A stretch of 64,000 bases of DNA from Myxococcus flavus (GCF_050038885.1 NZ_CP143624.1:3596001-3660000), one strand, 5' to 3'; numbered from the stretch's first letter, positions 19,908-28,742 are shown. A program made the numbers and translations. Notes: generated by a model from the letters alone, not told the origin.

Positions 19908-22900
19908 CTACCCGGCCTTCAGCACGGGCACCGGGAGCGGGGGCTCGCTCGGGGGGACGTCCAGCGCCTGCACCCGGGCGCCCTCGGCGGCGAAGGCGTC
20001 GCGAAGCCAGGGGTGGCACGTGAAGGCGATGACCTGCTGGTGCTCGGAGAGCTTCGCCAGCAGGTGGATGGCGCCGCGCGCCCGCTCCGGGTCGAAGTTC
20101 ACCAGCACGTCGTCCACGATGAGCGGCAGGGCGCCGCGCGTCTCGCCGAAGTCGCGCACCACCGCCAGCCGGAACGCGAGGTAGAGCTGCTCGCGCGTCC
20201 CCCGGGAGAGCTGCGCCGCGCTCCAGTCGCGCTGGCCATCGCTCACGCGCAGCTCGCGCTCCCCGCCCGAGGGGATGAAGACTCGCGGGTAGCGGCCCTG
20301 GGTGAGCGCGGCGAAGTGCTCCGAGGCGAGCTGCACCACGCGCGGCTGCTGCTCCTCCTCGAAGCGGCGCCGGGCCCGCGCCAGCAGCGCGAGCGTCAGC
20401 CGGTCCGCCGCGTATTGCTTCGCCAGCTCGGCGGCCCTGGCCCGCAGGGACTCCTCGACGATGCGGAGCTTCGCCAGCGCGTCGTCGTTCTCCCACTGCT
20501 CCAGCTGGTGGCGGAGCGCCCCGCATTCCGTGAGCACCACCTTCTGACGCTCCTGCGCTTCGGCCAGCTTCCCGCGCAAGGCCTCCAGCTCCGCGCGCAG
20601 GCCCTGCTCGCCGCCCACGTCCATGAGCGCCTGCCGCGCGGACGTCTCCGACAGGCCCGTGCGCGCCTCGATGCGGTGGGACAGCTCCCGCGTCCGGCCC
20701 GTGAGCTCCGCGTACCGGCGGGCCTGCGCCGCCCGGCGCCGGAAGGTCTCCTCGTCGGCGCTACCACCCTCGGCCAGCAGCGTCGCCAGCGCCGCCTCCT
20801 CGTCATGGCACAGCCCGTCCAGCCGCGCCTTCTCCGCCCGCAGCTCGGCGCGGCGCTCCTCCAACGTCCGGCGCTCCAGGCTCCGCGCGCGCTCCTGCTC
20901 CAGCGCCGCGGCCACCCGCGTGGCCACGGGCTCCAGTACGCTCGCGTCCAGGACAGGGGGCTCCGCGGGGGGCGCGACGAGCCCCGCCGCCACGGCCTCC
21001 GCCCACAGGCGTGACGTCACCTGCTCACAGGCCCCCGCGTCCACCGCGAGCGCCGCTTCCTCCGCGCCCACGTCCAGCAGCCGCTGCCGCAGCGCCGCCG
21101 CATCCCGCCACAGCGTCAGCGCCGCGGACGCGGCCAGCGTGGGCGGGAAGCACCGCGCGGACAGGTGCGTCGCCAGCTCGGCGCCCAGCTGCCCCTGCCG
21201 CGACTCCGCCTCGCCCACCGCCTCGCTCGCACGATGCTCCTCGCGCAGGGCGGCGGTGTGCTCGGCGCGCAGCTTCTCCTGCTCGCGTTCCAGCAGCTCG
21301 CGCCGGCCGGCCCGCTCCAGCGCGTCCGCCAGCGCTGCCTCGCGCGCCGCCATGTCAGCGGCCGTCGCCACCAGGTTCAGCCCGGCCTCGGCGGCGGCGG
21401 CCAGCAGCTCGCGGTGCAGCAGCTCCTCCCGCGCCGACAGCGCCAGCAGCGCCGAGCGCAGCCGCTCCTCCTCCTGCTGCCGCCAGCGCTGGCGAGCCCC
21501 CTGCGCCGCCACGTCCGCGTCGCGCGCCGCCTCCACACGGCGACGCGCCAGCTCCAGCACGCCCGTCAGCAGCAGCCCGCCCACCAGGCACAGCGCGCCC
21601 ACGGTGTTCCCCGCCAGCAGCCACGCCGTCACCGCGAGCGCCACCGCCACCACCGCGACGGCCGGGACCCACCAGATGGGCAGCACCGCCGCGGTGACCT
21701 GCGGCTCGCCTTGCGTGCGGACGCTCTCGAACTGCCGGTGCAGCTCGGCGCGTTGCTCCGACAGGCGCTCCATCTCACTGCGCACCGCGCGCAGCCGCCC
21801 CAGGCCGGCCTGCTGCTGGCGCAGCTGCGATGTCCGCTCCTGGGGCAGCGTCGCCAGCTCCGCGTCCACGCGCGCCAGCGCGCCGTCCAGCCGCTCCCGC
21901 TCCGAGACGGCCCGCGCCCACGTGCCCTCCGCCTCGCGGTGCGCGGCCTCGGCGGCGCCCAGCCGCAAGGCCAGCTCCTCCAGCGTCACGCGGACGCTGG
22001 CGCTCAAGTCCAGCGCGAGCAGGCCGGGCCCATCCACGGGCAGGCCCAGCTCTCGCAGCGCCAGCTCCACCTGCCGTTGCTTCTCCGCCAGCGCGGCCCG
22101 CCGGGAGGGCAGGGCGCGCAGCAGCACCGCGCGCTCGGTGTACGCCGACAGCGCCAGGCCCAGCGCCTCCTCGCGGCCACGGACCCCCGAGGGCGCGGCC
22201 AGCCGCTCCAGCCCGGCGTCCACCGTCGCGAGCCGCTCCGCCAGCCGGGCCCCTTCCGCGCGATGGGTCCTGCGCCGGTTCAATCCTTCCTCCAGCCGCG
22301 ACTCGCCCGCCTCGGGGAACGTCTTCAGCACGGGCAGCGTCATCAGCTCGGCCCTGGCCTGCGTCAGCGCCGCCACGTCCCCCAGCGCCGCCTCCAGCCG
22401 CGTCAGCCGCTCCAGCCCGGCGCCCATCTCCAGCAGGTCCGCCTCCAGCACCCGCTGCTCCTCGACGAGGGCGCCCAGCCGCGCCTTCTCCGCGAAGTAG
22501 CGCGCGGGCCGGTCGCCTTCCTGCCGCAGCCGCGCCTGCACGTCCTCGAGCGCCTTCAGCGTCTCGTTGAGGGACGGCTTCACGCCGTTGGGCTTGTAGA
22601 TGCCCTCGGTGCTCTTGCGCAGCTGGTCCATGACCTCGGGCAGCCGGCGCGCGCCGCGCATGCTGGCGGCGACGAGGGCCTCGGAGGCGCCTCGCTGCTC
22701 GGTGAGCCGCTCGAAGCCGGCCAGCTCATCCAGGCGGAAGGCGAACACGTCGAAGAACAGCTCGCGCGACACGTGGGCCAGGGCACCCTCCAGCCACTCC
22801 TTCGACAGCTCCTGCCCCTCCGCGTTGTGCACCGACAGCTCGCCTTCCGACGCGCGCCGGCTCGCGATGCGGCGCACCCGCAGCGTGCCGCCGCTGGTGG

Positions 22901-23132
22901 ACAGCGTCAGCTCGCCACCGAAAGCGCCGCCGTGGGCCGGCTCGTACCGCTCCGGCTGCCCGCGCTTCTCGAAGCCGAAAAGCATGCTGCGCAGGAAGGC
23001 CAGCAGCGTGCTCTTCCCCGCCTCGTTGGGGCCATACAGCAGGTGCAGCCCCGGACCCAGCTCGCGCGTGAGGCCCGAGAAGCGGCCGAAGCCCAGCACG
23101 TGCATCGCGTCGATGCGCAGCCCGGGTTTCAT
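19908..23132 (-). CDS. SMC-like ATPase of the YhaN/SbcC family
   Basis: 1074 residues from ATG 23132, whose ATGA overlaps the stop of the nuclease gene; the open frame continues upstream only as a shadow of that gene. Residues 34-42 are the Walker A GPNEAGKST; a long coiled coil follows with a hydrophobic interruption (residues about 480-530, IWWVPAVAVVAVALAVTAW, a probable membrane helix pair as in YhaN). The C-terminus has the ABC signature region (LSRGTREQLYLAFRLA), Walker B (LPLIVDDVLVNFD) and the H-loop (VIAFTCHPWL). With YhaO it should form an SbcCD/Rad50-Mre11-like DNA-end processing complex, probably at the membrane. Confidence 0.9.
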   Translation of the reverse strand: MKPGLRIDAMHVLGFGRFSGLTRELGPGLHLLYGPNEAGKSTLLAFLRSMLFGFEKRGQPERYEPAHGGAFGGELTLSTSGGTLRVRRIASRRASEGELSVHNAEGQELSKEWLEGALAHVSRELFFDVFAFRLDELAGFERLTEQRGASEALVAASMRGARRLPEVMDQLRKSTEGIYKPNGVKPSLNETLKALEDVQARLRQEGDRPARYFAEKARLGALVEEQRVLEADLLEMGAGLERLTRLEAALGDVAALTQARAELMTLPVLKTFPEAGESRLEEGLNRRRTHRAEGARLAERLATVDAGLERLAAPSGVRGREEALGLALSAYTERAVLLRALPSRRAALAEKQRQVELALRELGLPVDGPGLLALDLSASVRVTLEELALRLGAAEAAHREAEGTWARAVSERERLDGALARVDAELATLPQERTSQLRQQQAGLGRLRAVRSEMERLSEQRAELHRQFESVRTQGEPQVTAAVLPIWWVPAVAVVAVALAVTAWLLAGNTVGALCLVGGLLLTGVLELARRRVEAARDADVAAQGARQRWRQQEEERLRSALLALSAREELLHRELLAAAAEAGLNLVATAADMAAREAALADALERAGRRELLEREQEKLRAEHTAALREEHRASEAVGEAESRQGQLGAELATHLSARCFPPTLAASAALTLWRDAAALRQRLLDVGAEEAALAVDAGACEQVTSRLWAEAVAAGLVAPPAEPPVLDASVLEPVATRVAAALEQERARSLERRTLEERRAELRAEKARLDGLCHDEEAALATLLAEGGSADEETFRRRAAQARRYAELTGRTRELSHRIEARTGLSETSARQALMDVGGEQGLRAELEALRGKLAEAQERQKVVLTECGALRHQLEQWENDDALAKLRIVEESLRARAAELAKQYAADRLTLALLARARRRFEEEQQPRVVQLASEHFAALTQGRYPRVFIPSGGERELRVSDGQRDWSAAQLSRGTREQLYLAFRLAVVRDFGETRGALPLIVDDVLVNFDPERARGAIHLLAKLSEHQQVIAFTCHPWLRDAFAAEGARVQALDVPPSEPPLPVPVLKAG

Positions 23133-24382
23133 GAGGACTCCTCCTCGTGCAGCGACTCCACGCCGCGCAGCCCCGCCTGGACCATCCACTCCGCCCGCGG
23201 CGCCTCCAGCGCGTCCACGCCCAGGCGCTTCAGCCGCTGGCTCAGCGTGCCCAGCGCCTCCTCCTCCCAGAGCCGCGCCAGGGCCTCCGGGTCCTCCGCG
23301 AGGAACCCCACCTCGTCCAGCAGCGTGCGCGCGAAGCCGCCGGCCGCGCACACCGCCTCCAGGTCCACCTCCGGACGACTGCCGTCGCGCAGCGACTCCA
23401 GCAGCACCGGAGGATGACTCCGCGCGAGCTGCTCGCGCAGGTCGTTCTCCAGCTGCGCCAGCGCGCCGGGCCGGGCCAGCTCGCGGTGCAGGGGGCCGCG
23501 GCCGGTGAGCATGAGCCGCACCGCATGCCCGTCCAGCTCCGGCGCGCAGCGCGACTCCACCACTTCCAGCGCGGTGGCCAGCAGGCCATCCAGCGTGCCG
23601 ACGCCGGACAGCGGGACCTCCAGCTTGTGCCAGCGCACGCCGTCCACCGGCACGAAGCGGCGCCGCATGCCGCCGTCCTCCACCTCCACCAGCATGCACC
23701 CGCGCGGGCCCGTCTCGTTCGCGTGACGGCCCTGCGGGTTGCCGGGGTACACCGCCACGCCGCCGCCCGGCAGCGTGTGCTCGGCCCGCGTGTGCACGTG
23801 GCCCAGCGCCCAGTAGTCCAGCCCGCGCGAGCCCAGGCCCGCGGGGGTGCAGGGCGCATAGTTGGCGTGGCCCTCCACGCCGCCCAGGTTGGCGTGCAGC
23901 AGGCCCACCGTGAAGCCATCGCCGGTGCGGCGGAAGCGCGCGGACAGGTCGTCGCGCACCTCCACGTCGGGATACGAGATGCCCTGCACGCGGCACAGGC
24001 GCCGGCCCTCGCGCTTCACCTCCACCTCTTCCCAGTCCGGGCCGAACACCTTCACCGACGCGGGCAGCCCCAGCGCGCCGGTGTCGCCGCTGAGCGGGTC
24101 ATGGTTGCCGTGCACGATGAAGGTGGAGATGCCCGCCGCGTCCAGCCGGCCCAGCTCGCGCCGCAGCGCCAGCCGCGCGCGCACCGAGCGGTCCTTCATG
24201 TCGAAGAGGTCCCCGGCGAGCAGCAGGAAGGCCACCCGCTCGCGCAGGCACAGGTCGGTGATTCGCGTGAGCGCGCGGAACGTGGCGTCCTGGAAGCGTC
24301 CGAGGAGCGGCCCCTGGGTCGCGACGCCCCGGAAGGGCGTGTCCAGGTGCAGGTCGGCGGCATGAACGTACTTGAAGGGCAT
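23129..24382 (-). CDS. DNA repair exonuclease, YhaO/SbcD-type metallophosphoesterase
   Basis: 417 residues from ATG 24382 (MPFKYVHAADLHLDTPF). Calcineurin-like phosphodiesterase motifs: DxH (D10, H12 in AADLHLD), GDLFDM, GNHD (VHGNHDPLSG), and GHVH (WALGHVHTR), binding two metals, typically Mn. The C-terminal third (EDPEALARLWEEEALGTLSQRLKRLG) is the helical cap of YhaO-type proteins. As the Mre11/SbcD partner of the adjacent ATPase (four-base overlap) it should cut DNA ends and hairpins. The frame could extend to 24550, but the added residues are low-complexity and unlike the family. Confidence 0.9.
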   Translation of the reverse strand: MPFKYVHAADLHLDTPFRGVATQGPLLGRFQDATFRALTRITDLCLRERVAFLLLAGDLFDMKDRSVRARLALRRELGRLDAAGISTFIVHGNHDPLSGDTGALGLPASVKVFGPDWEEVEVKREGRRLCRVQGISYPDVEVRDDLSARFRRTGDGFTVGLLHANLGGVEGHANYAPCTPAGLGSRGLDYWALGHVHTRAEHTLPGGGVAVYPGNPQGRHANETGPRGCMLVEVEDGGMRRRFVPVDGVRWHKLEVPLSGVGTLDGLLATALEVVESRCAPELDGHAVRLMLTGRGPLHRELARPGALAQLENDLREQLARSHPPVLLESLRDGSRPEVDLEAVCAAGGFARTLLDEVGFLAEDPEALARLWEEEALGTLSQRLKRLGVDALEAPRAEWMVQAGLRGVESLHEEESS

Positions 24383-24664
24383 GGCGCGCCACCCACCGTA
24401 CCCGATGCGGCCAGGTGACCCGACTTTCCGGTCCGGACGCTCGGTCGCTGGCCGACAGCAACCCCTCCCTTTGTTCCCGGAATGCGTCGAATCGCCGCCA
24501 CACGGGGTGTGGTGGCCAGGACAGAGCCACGTTCCCACGGGGCGTCTCACCCGGAGCGGCGAGCCCCACCGGTCAGGTTGCCCGTGCGCGGGTCATGACG
24601 CGGACGGAGCCCAGGAACCTCCCGGGCCCCGCCGAGTCCCCGCAGGTTGCCCAGCGCGGCGCGA
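24383..24664. other. Non-coding gap upstream of the nuclease gene
   Basis: About 280 bases, presumably holding the promoter of the YhaO/YhaN pair and the end of the lipoprotein transcript. The 10-mer GGGCAACCTG occurs twice on the minus strand in its distal half. No RNA family, terminator or promoter could be assigned by eye. Confidence 0.4.
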
Positions 24665-25030
24665 CTACTGGCCTTCGGGGCTCTGCGTGCCCGTGTCCAT
24701 GCCGCGCTGGTCCTGGTTCATCATGTCGGAACCGGAGCCGCCGGTGCCCGCGTCCATGCCCTGCATCTCCTGGCCGCTGCCGCCGGTGCCCGCGTCCATG
24801 CCCTGCATCTCCTGGCCGCTGCCGCCCGTACCGCCGGTACTTCCGGTACCGCCGCCGGTGTCGCCCATGCCCCCGCCCGAGGGGGGCTGCTGGCCGCCCT
24901 GGCCGCCGCCGCCCGTGCCTTCCTCCATGCCCGGGCTCCCCTGGCCGCCACGGCCCTGCTCCCTGCATCCCGTGATACCCACCACGGCGGCCACCGCGCC
25001 CAGCACCATCCAACGCTTGAGAACCTGCAT
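24665..25030 (-). CDS. Small Gly-rich repeat lipoprotein
   Basis: 121 residues from ATG 25030, with GGAGGAATCGCG upstream. The signal peptide MQVLKRWMVLGAVAAVVG ends in the lipobox ITGC, so the mature protein is a lipoprotein. It is almost pure low complexity: Gly/Gln/Ser/Thr-rich, with the 14-residue unit GTGGSGQEMQGMDA twice and a degenerate third copy (GSDMMNQDQRGMDT). The corresponding DNA is a 42-bp tandem repeat. No known family. Met- and Gln-rich repeats could bind metal or act as a flexible surface spacer, but this is a guess. Confidence 0.75.
   Translation of the reverse strand: MQVLKRWMVLGAVAAVVGITGCREQGRGGQGSPGMEEGTGGGGQGGQQPPSGGGMGDTGGGTGSTGGTGGSGQEMQGMDAGTGGSGQEMQGMDAGTGGSGSDMMNQDQRGMDTGTQSPEGQ
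24737..24820 (-). repeat. 42-bp tandem repeat inside the lipoprotein gene
   Basis: Two consecutive near-identical 42-bp units (24737-24778 and 24779-24820) encode GTGGSGQEMQGMDA; a decayed third lies on the low-coordinate side. The in-frame period preserves the reading frame, so copy number could vary between strains. Confidence 0.8.
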
Positions 25031-25177
25031 CGCGATTCCTCCCTGAGTAGCGACTTGCCCAAGGCTGGGGCCGGTCCTCCCGTACCGCACCCCGCCCTTT
25101 CGGCCGTTGCGTGTGACTGTTCAGGCAGCGGCCAGCCAGGCAGGCGCCCGCAGTCCCTCGCGGCGCTGCTCGCGATG

Positions 25178-26059
25178 TCAGGCGGGCCGGCGGAGCACGA
25201 GCAGCGCGTACTCCAGACCTCCGTCCATCAGCGCCTGTTGCAGGCGCAGGTGCTCGCGGCTGGATTCTCCGCGGCCGGCCTGCGCCAGCGCGCGCAGCGG
25301 GTGCTGGGTGGGGGAGGCGGACGCGCGCTCGTGGACCAGCAGCTCCAGCGTCAGCGACCAGAAGCCCACCACGCGCGAGGACACGTCGTCGCGCACCTCC
25401 AGCTCCAGCCCCGCGGCGTGCGCGGCGGACAGGTATTCGTCGACCGAGCCGATGCGTGTGCGCCAGTACCGGTCGAAGGGCGCGGCCAGCTCCGAGCGGC
25501 CCAGGAAGCAGTCGGCGATGGCCACCACGCCTCCGGGCTTGAGCAGCGTCCGCGTGCGTCGGAACCATTCGGCGCGGGGCAGGTAGCAGGCGCTCTCCAC
25601 CGCCACCACCGCGTCGAACGCGGCGCGGCCCGGCACCGCCAGCGCGTCGCAGAGCAGGGGGCGCACGCGCGTGCCCACGCCCGCGGCCTCCGCGAAGCCC
25701 TGCACGAGCGCCACGTGCGAGGGCACGTTCGTCACCGCCGTCACCTGGGCCCGATGCTCGGTGGCCCAGAAGAGCGCGCCGCCGCCCAGGCCGCAGCCCA
25801 CGTCCAGCACCTCGCCGCCGTCCGGGAAGCGGCCCACGGCGCGCGCCAGCTCCACCAGCATCGCCTCCTGCGCGGCGTGGACGCTCGCGCGCAGCGCCTC
25901 GGGCGGAGCGCCCGGCGGAGGCAGCACGTCCACCAACCCGGAGTGGTAGTGCACCCGGGGGCCGGGCCCGTATCGCTGGAGCAGCCGCTCCGTCTTCGCC
26001 TCGTAGTACGCGCTCACCTCGTCGCGTCTCCACTCGGGTTCCACGGCTTCGGCCCTCAT
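25178..26059 (-). CDS. SAM-dependent C-methyltransferase resembling geranyl-diphosphate 2-C-methyltransferase
   Basis: 293 residues; ATG 26059 overlaps the stop of the synthase-like gene (ATGA). The class I SAM-binding motif is VLDVGCGLGGG (84-94). The N-terminal SAYYEAKTERLLQRYGPGPRVHYHSG pattern, the ESACYL stretch and the helical cap recall GPP/IPP C-methyltransferases and the sterol/tocopherol methyltransferase superfamily. Such enzymes methylate an isoprenoid diphosphate; substrate here is inferred from the adjacent isoprenyl-synthase-like gene. Family membership is by motif pattern only, so a small-molecule methyltransferase of another specificity is possible. Confidence 0.75.
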   Translation of the reverse strand: MRAEAVEPEWRRDEVSAYYEAKTERLLQRYGPGPRVHYHSGLVDVLPPPGAPPEALRASVHAAQEAMLVELARAVGRFPDGGEVLDVGCGLGGGALFWATEHRAQVTAVTNVPSHVALVQGFAEAAGVGTRVRPLLCDALAVPGRAAFDAVVAVESACYLPRAEWFRRTRTLLKPGGVVAIADCFLGRSELAAPFDRYWRTRIGSVDEYLSAAHAAGLELEVRDDVSSRVVGFWSLTLELLVHERASASPTQHPLRALAQAGRGESSREHLRLQQALMDGGLEYALLVLRRPA

Positions 26060-26793
26060 GATTTCCCCTCCGGCAGCATCGGTTCGATGCGGCGCAGCGC
26101 CGCGTCCAGGCAGCGCAGGTCCTGGCGGCGCAGTGACTGGGTGGCCGCCCGGGCCCAGTCCACGATTTCATGTCGGTCCGCCTCGGGCATGCGGGTGAAG
26201 CGCACATCGCGCGAGCGGATGTCCTCCGCCACGTGCGCCGCCACGCCCAGCGCCCGGCCCGCGGCGGCCGCGCGGGGCTCCAGCACCGTGCCCGCCCACA
26301 GCACCTGCAGGTACGCGGCCCACTGCTGGCCAGCGATGCCCTCCGCCACCTGGCGGAACAGCGGCGCCGTCCACTCGCGCGCGCGCACCTCCAGCGCCTG
26401 CGGACCGGCGGCCACCGCCAGGGTGCGGACGGCCTCCTCCAGCACCGGGCCCGGCAGCTGGGCCTGCGCGCCACACAGCGTGGCGAAGGCCAGGTTCTGG
26501 AGGATGAACTGCACGCACGGCCCCACGCGGACGGGCGGGTCGTGGTACGTGCACTCGCCGTCGATGAGGTCGTCGGCGAGGTTGCCCGCGCAGAAGCTCA
26601 GGAAGAGCCCCGCGCCCCGCGCCAGCAGGGCACTCCGAGGCAGCCCGGCCTCCGCGCCCGCTTCATAGAAGAGGGCCAGCGGGCCCGGCTGCGCCGCCTC
26701 CATCGCCGCGAGCACGTCCCGCTCGGACACCTCCGGCAGCGCCAGCCGGCGCAGCGCGCGCAGCGACTCCTGGTACAGGGCTCCTCCGCTCAT
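26056..26793 (-). CDS. Isoprenyl-diphosphate-synthase-like (polyprenyl synthetase fold) protein
   Basis: 245 residues from ATG 26793 (MSGGALYQESLRAL), overlapping the kinase stop. All-helical, with a first aspartate-rich motif D74-D75-L-I-D78 (NLADDLIDGE) typical of trans-isoprenyl diphosphate synthases and ComQ-type transferases. The second motif is degenerate (AAHVAEDIRSRD instead of DDxxD), and the protein is shorter than the usual 290-350. It may be a prenyltransferase, a terpene-cyclase relative or a non-catalytic regulator. Co-translation with a methyltransferase and a membrane kinase points to an isoprenoid product or sensor (inference). Confidence 0.7.
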   Translation of the reverse strand: MSGGALYQESLRALRRLALPEVSERDVLAAMEAAQPGPLALFYEAGAEAGLPRSALLARGAGLFLSFCAGNLADDLIDGECTYHDPPVRVGPCVQFILQNLAFATLCGAQAQLPGPVLEEAVRTLAVAAGPQALEVRAREWTAPLFRQVAEGIAGQQWAAYLQVLWAGTVLEPRAAAAGRALGVAAHVAEDIRSRDVRFTRMPEADRHEIVDWARAATQSLRRQDLRCLDAALRRIEPMLPEGKS

Positions 26794-28148
26794 GGGTACT
26801 CCCTGGGAAGGACCATGCGCAGCACGGCCCCGCCTCCGGCCGCGTTCTGCCGGTGCAGCATGCCGCCGCTGGCGCGCAGCAGGCACTCGCTGGTGTAGAG
26901 GCCCAGGCCCGTCGCGTGGGCCTTGCTGGTGTAGAGCGCCTCCGCGGGCCGGCTGAGCTGCCCGGGTGGGAAGCCCGGCCCGTCATCGGTGATGACGACC
27001 TCCAGGCGCCCGCTGAGCGGCTCCACGCGCGCGTGGATGTGGACCCGCGCCGCGCCCTCCTCGCCGTCGCCCTCGCAGGCGTTGAGCACCAGGTTCTCCA
27101 CCACCCGCCGCAGCGTGGGCGCGCCGCCGCGCATGAGCGCGCGCAGGGGCGCGGCGGGCTGCTCCACCTCCACCTGGATGTCCACGTCCGGGAAGCGCAG
27201 GCCCACGCTGGCCTGCACCGAGTCCAGCACCGGCGCCAGCTCCACGGGCTCGGGCTCCGTGCCGGCGTGGCGGCGGCCCTTGGTGCGGGCGTCCGTCACC
27301 GTGTCCCGGATCCGCGCCAGGCTCTGGTTGAGCCGCCGGAGCAGCTCCTCGAACTCGGAGCGGCCCGGCGCGAGGCGAGGGGCGCCCAGCACGGCCAGCA
27401 TGTCCGCCGCGCTGCCCGCGGCCATGAGGGCGTTGTCGATGTCGTGGTGGTAGCCGAGGATTTCCGCCAGCGCCTGCGACAGGCGGCCCACGTCGCGCTC
27501 CTGCTGCTCCAGCAGCTGGGCGTGCACGGCGGCGCGCAGGCGCTCCGCGTCCGCGCGGGCCCGGTCATGCTGCACGGCGAAGGTCCCCAGGTACAGCTCG
27601 GCGGTGAGCGCCGCGGGCCCGATGACGCCGAAGAGCGCCAGGTGCTCGTCGCTGCCGCGCAGGGGCAGGGCCAGGCCCAGCGCCACCGCGGTGCCCAGCG
27701 CGAGGAAGGGCTGGCGCGGCGTCACCCGGTGCAGCCGGCCGTGGAAGGCGGTGGCGAAGAGGAACAGCGAGGCGATGACGGCCGCCCCCGGCAGCGCCGA
27801 CAGCGCCATCAGCGCGGCCAGGAAGAAGTGCATCGCCGCCACGCCGGCGGCCAGCCACACCCAGCCCCAGGGCTCGATGCGGCGGCGCCGCCGGTGGACG
27901 AGCGAGAAGAGCACACCACTGGCCAGCATGGGCACGGCACACAGCAGCGCCGTCCCGAAGTGGATGCCGAAGAAGCTCCGCGCGCCCGGGGCCCAGGCCG
28001 CCATGGCGAGCATGCCCGGCACGAAGGCGCACAGCGCGAGCCACGGGCCCAGGCCCGAGGCGGCCATCACCTCTGCGGCGTTCTGGGCGCGAACCCATCG
28101 CCGGAACGAGGCCAGGACGGCCTGGCGCCCGGCGGTGCGCGCGCTCAT
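26790..28148 (-). CDS. Orphan membrane sensor histidine kinase with six-helix sensor
   Basis: 452 residues; ATG 28148 overlaps the upstream stop. About six hydrophobic helices lie between residues 27 and 205 with almost no periplasmic loop, as in kinases that sense lipophilic or peptide signals (ComP/AgrC-like topology). The phospho-acceptor region is GYHHDIDNAL (H234/H235), followed by HATPase motifs: N box NLVLNACEG, G1 TDDGPGFPPG and G2 GLGLYTSE. No response regulator is next to it, so its target is elsewhere. It is embedded between an unknown protein and two isoprenoid-type enzymes, which may make or modify its ligand (inference). Confidence 0.85.
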   Translation of the reverse strand: MSARTAGRQAVLASFRRWVRAQNAAEVMAASGLGPWLALCAFVPGMLAMAAWAPGARSFFGIHFGTALLCAVPMLASGVLFSLVHRRRRRIEPWGWVWLAAGVAAMHFFLAALMALSALPGAAVIASLFLFATAFHGRLHRVTPRQPFLALGTAVALGLALPLRGSDEHLALFGVIGPAALTAELYLGTFAVQHDRARADAERLRAAVHAQLLEQQERDVGRLSQALAEILGYHHDIDNALMAAGSAADMLAVLGAPRLAPGRSEFEELLRRLNQSLARIRDTVTDARTKGRRHAGTEPEPVELAPVLDSVQASVGLRFPDVDIQVEVEQPAAPLRALMRGGAPTLRRVVENLVLNACEGDGEEGAARVHIHARVEPLSGRLEVVITDDGPGFPPGQLSRPAEALYTSKAHATGLGLYTSECLLRASGGMLHRQNAAGGGAVLRMVLPREYP

Positions 28149-28570
28149 ACGGTGGCGGAGAGGGTGTCACCCGCCTCCGTGTCCAGATGGGCGGACTCCA
28201 CGGTGACGCGCTCGGCCCGGAGGTTCAGCTCATGGACGATGTCCGCGTTGCCACGCCGGAGGACGTGCACCGCCACCTCGCCGCCCGCGAGCACGTGGTG
28301 GAGGGCCTCCAGCACGGGCTGGAGCGCGGGGTTGAGCACGCGGGCGCCCAGCGGGCCTTCCATGGCCCCCAGCTGGTGGCTGCGCGACAGGTAGTCCGCC
28401 AGCGCGCTGGCAGGCAGGGGCTCGGCGCGCGGGGTGCTTTCTTCCGGTCCGATGACCCGGGGCCGGGTCCGGACGGGCGCGGGTGCACCCGTGCGGGCAT
28501 CCCAGCGCGGTGGACATTCTCGTCGCGTGCGAAGCGGATGAAACCGTATTTCTCGGACTCTTGGATTCAT
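28145..28570 (-). CDS. Unidentified 141-aa protein heading the kinase/isoprenoid operon
   Basis: Start ATG 28570 (MNPRVREIRFHPLRTRRE) has GGGGGGAG seven bases upstream. Arg/Pro-rich N-terminus to about residue 55, then a compact predicted domain (ALADYLSRSHQLGAMEGPLG ... VLEALHHVLAGGEVAVHVLR). No signal peptide, membrane helix or known motif. It overlaps the kinase start by four bases, so production is tied to the kinase. A cytoplasmic partner or modulator of the kinase is possible but unproven. Confidence 0.6.
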   Translation of the reverse strand: MNPRVREIRFHPLRTRRECPPRWDARTGAPAPVRTRPRVIGPEESTPRAEPLPASALADYLSRSHQLGAMEGPLGARVLNPALQPVLEALHHVLAGGEVAVHVLRRGNADIVHELNLRAERVTVESAHLDTEAGDTLSATV

Positions 28571-28742
28571 GCTGGCTCCCCCCGGGGCCTGGCACAGTCG
28601 TTTCACCACCGAGCAAAGCGAACGGTCCCAAGTCCCGTCAAACTCCTGGCCGGGCGAGTGTTGTCCAGCGTGTTCTCCTCACCCTGCGGGGCAGGAGGGT
28701 GGTACGGGGTGGACAGTGGGCGAGGTGGAAGAGGTGCGCGGT

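Noticed and set aside
18108..23417. Long plus-strand frames opposite the acyltransferase and YhaN genes
   Set aside because: Same GC-bias effect; no motif, no ribosome site, and they cross several real genes.
23133..23996. N-terminal extension of the YhaN frame
   Set aside because: It overlaps the nuclease gene out of frame and has no family-like sequence; ATG 23132 begins the conserved Walker A domain.
24737..24820. CRISPR-like repeat
   Set aside because: The two 42-bp units abut without spacers and are in-frame coding repeats.
28145..28570. Idea that the lead protein is a ComX-like pheromone precursor
   Set aside because: It is too long and has no C-terminal modified-Trp motif; kept only as an unknown partner.
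28590..28605. A -24-like TGGCAC element before the RhtA-like gene
   Set aside because: The -12 half reads TTTCA and lacks the essential GC.
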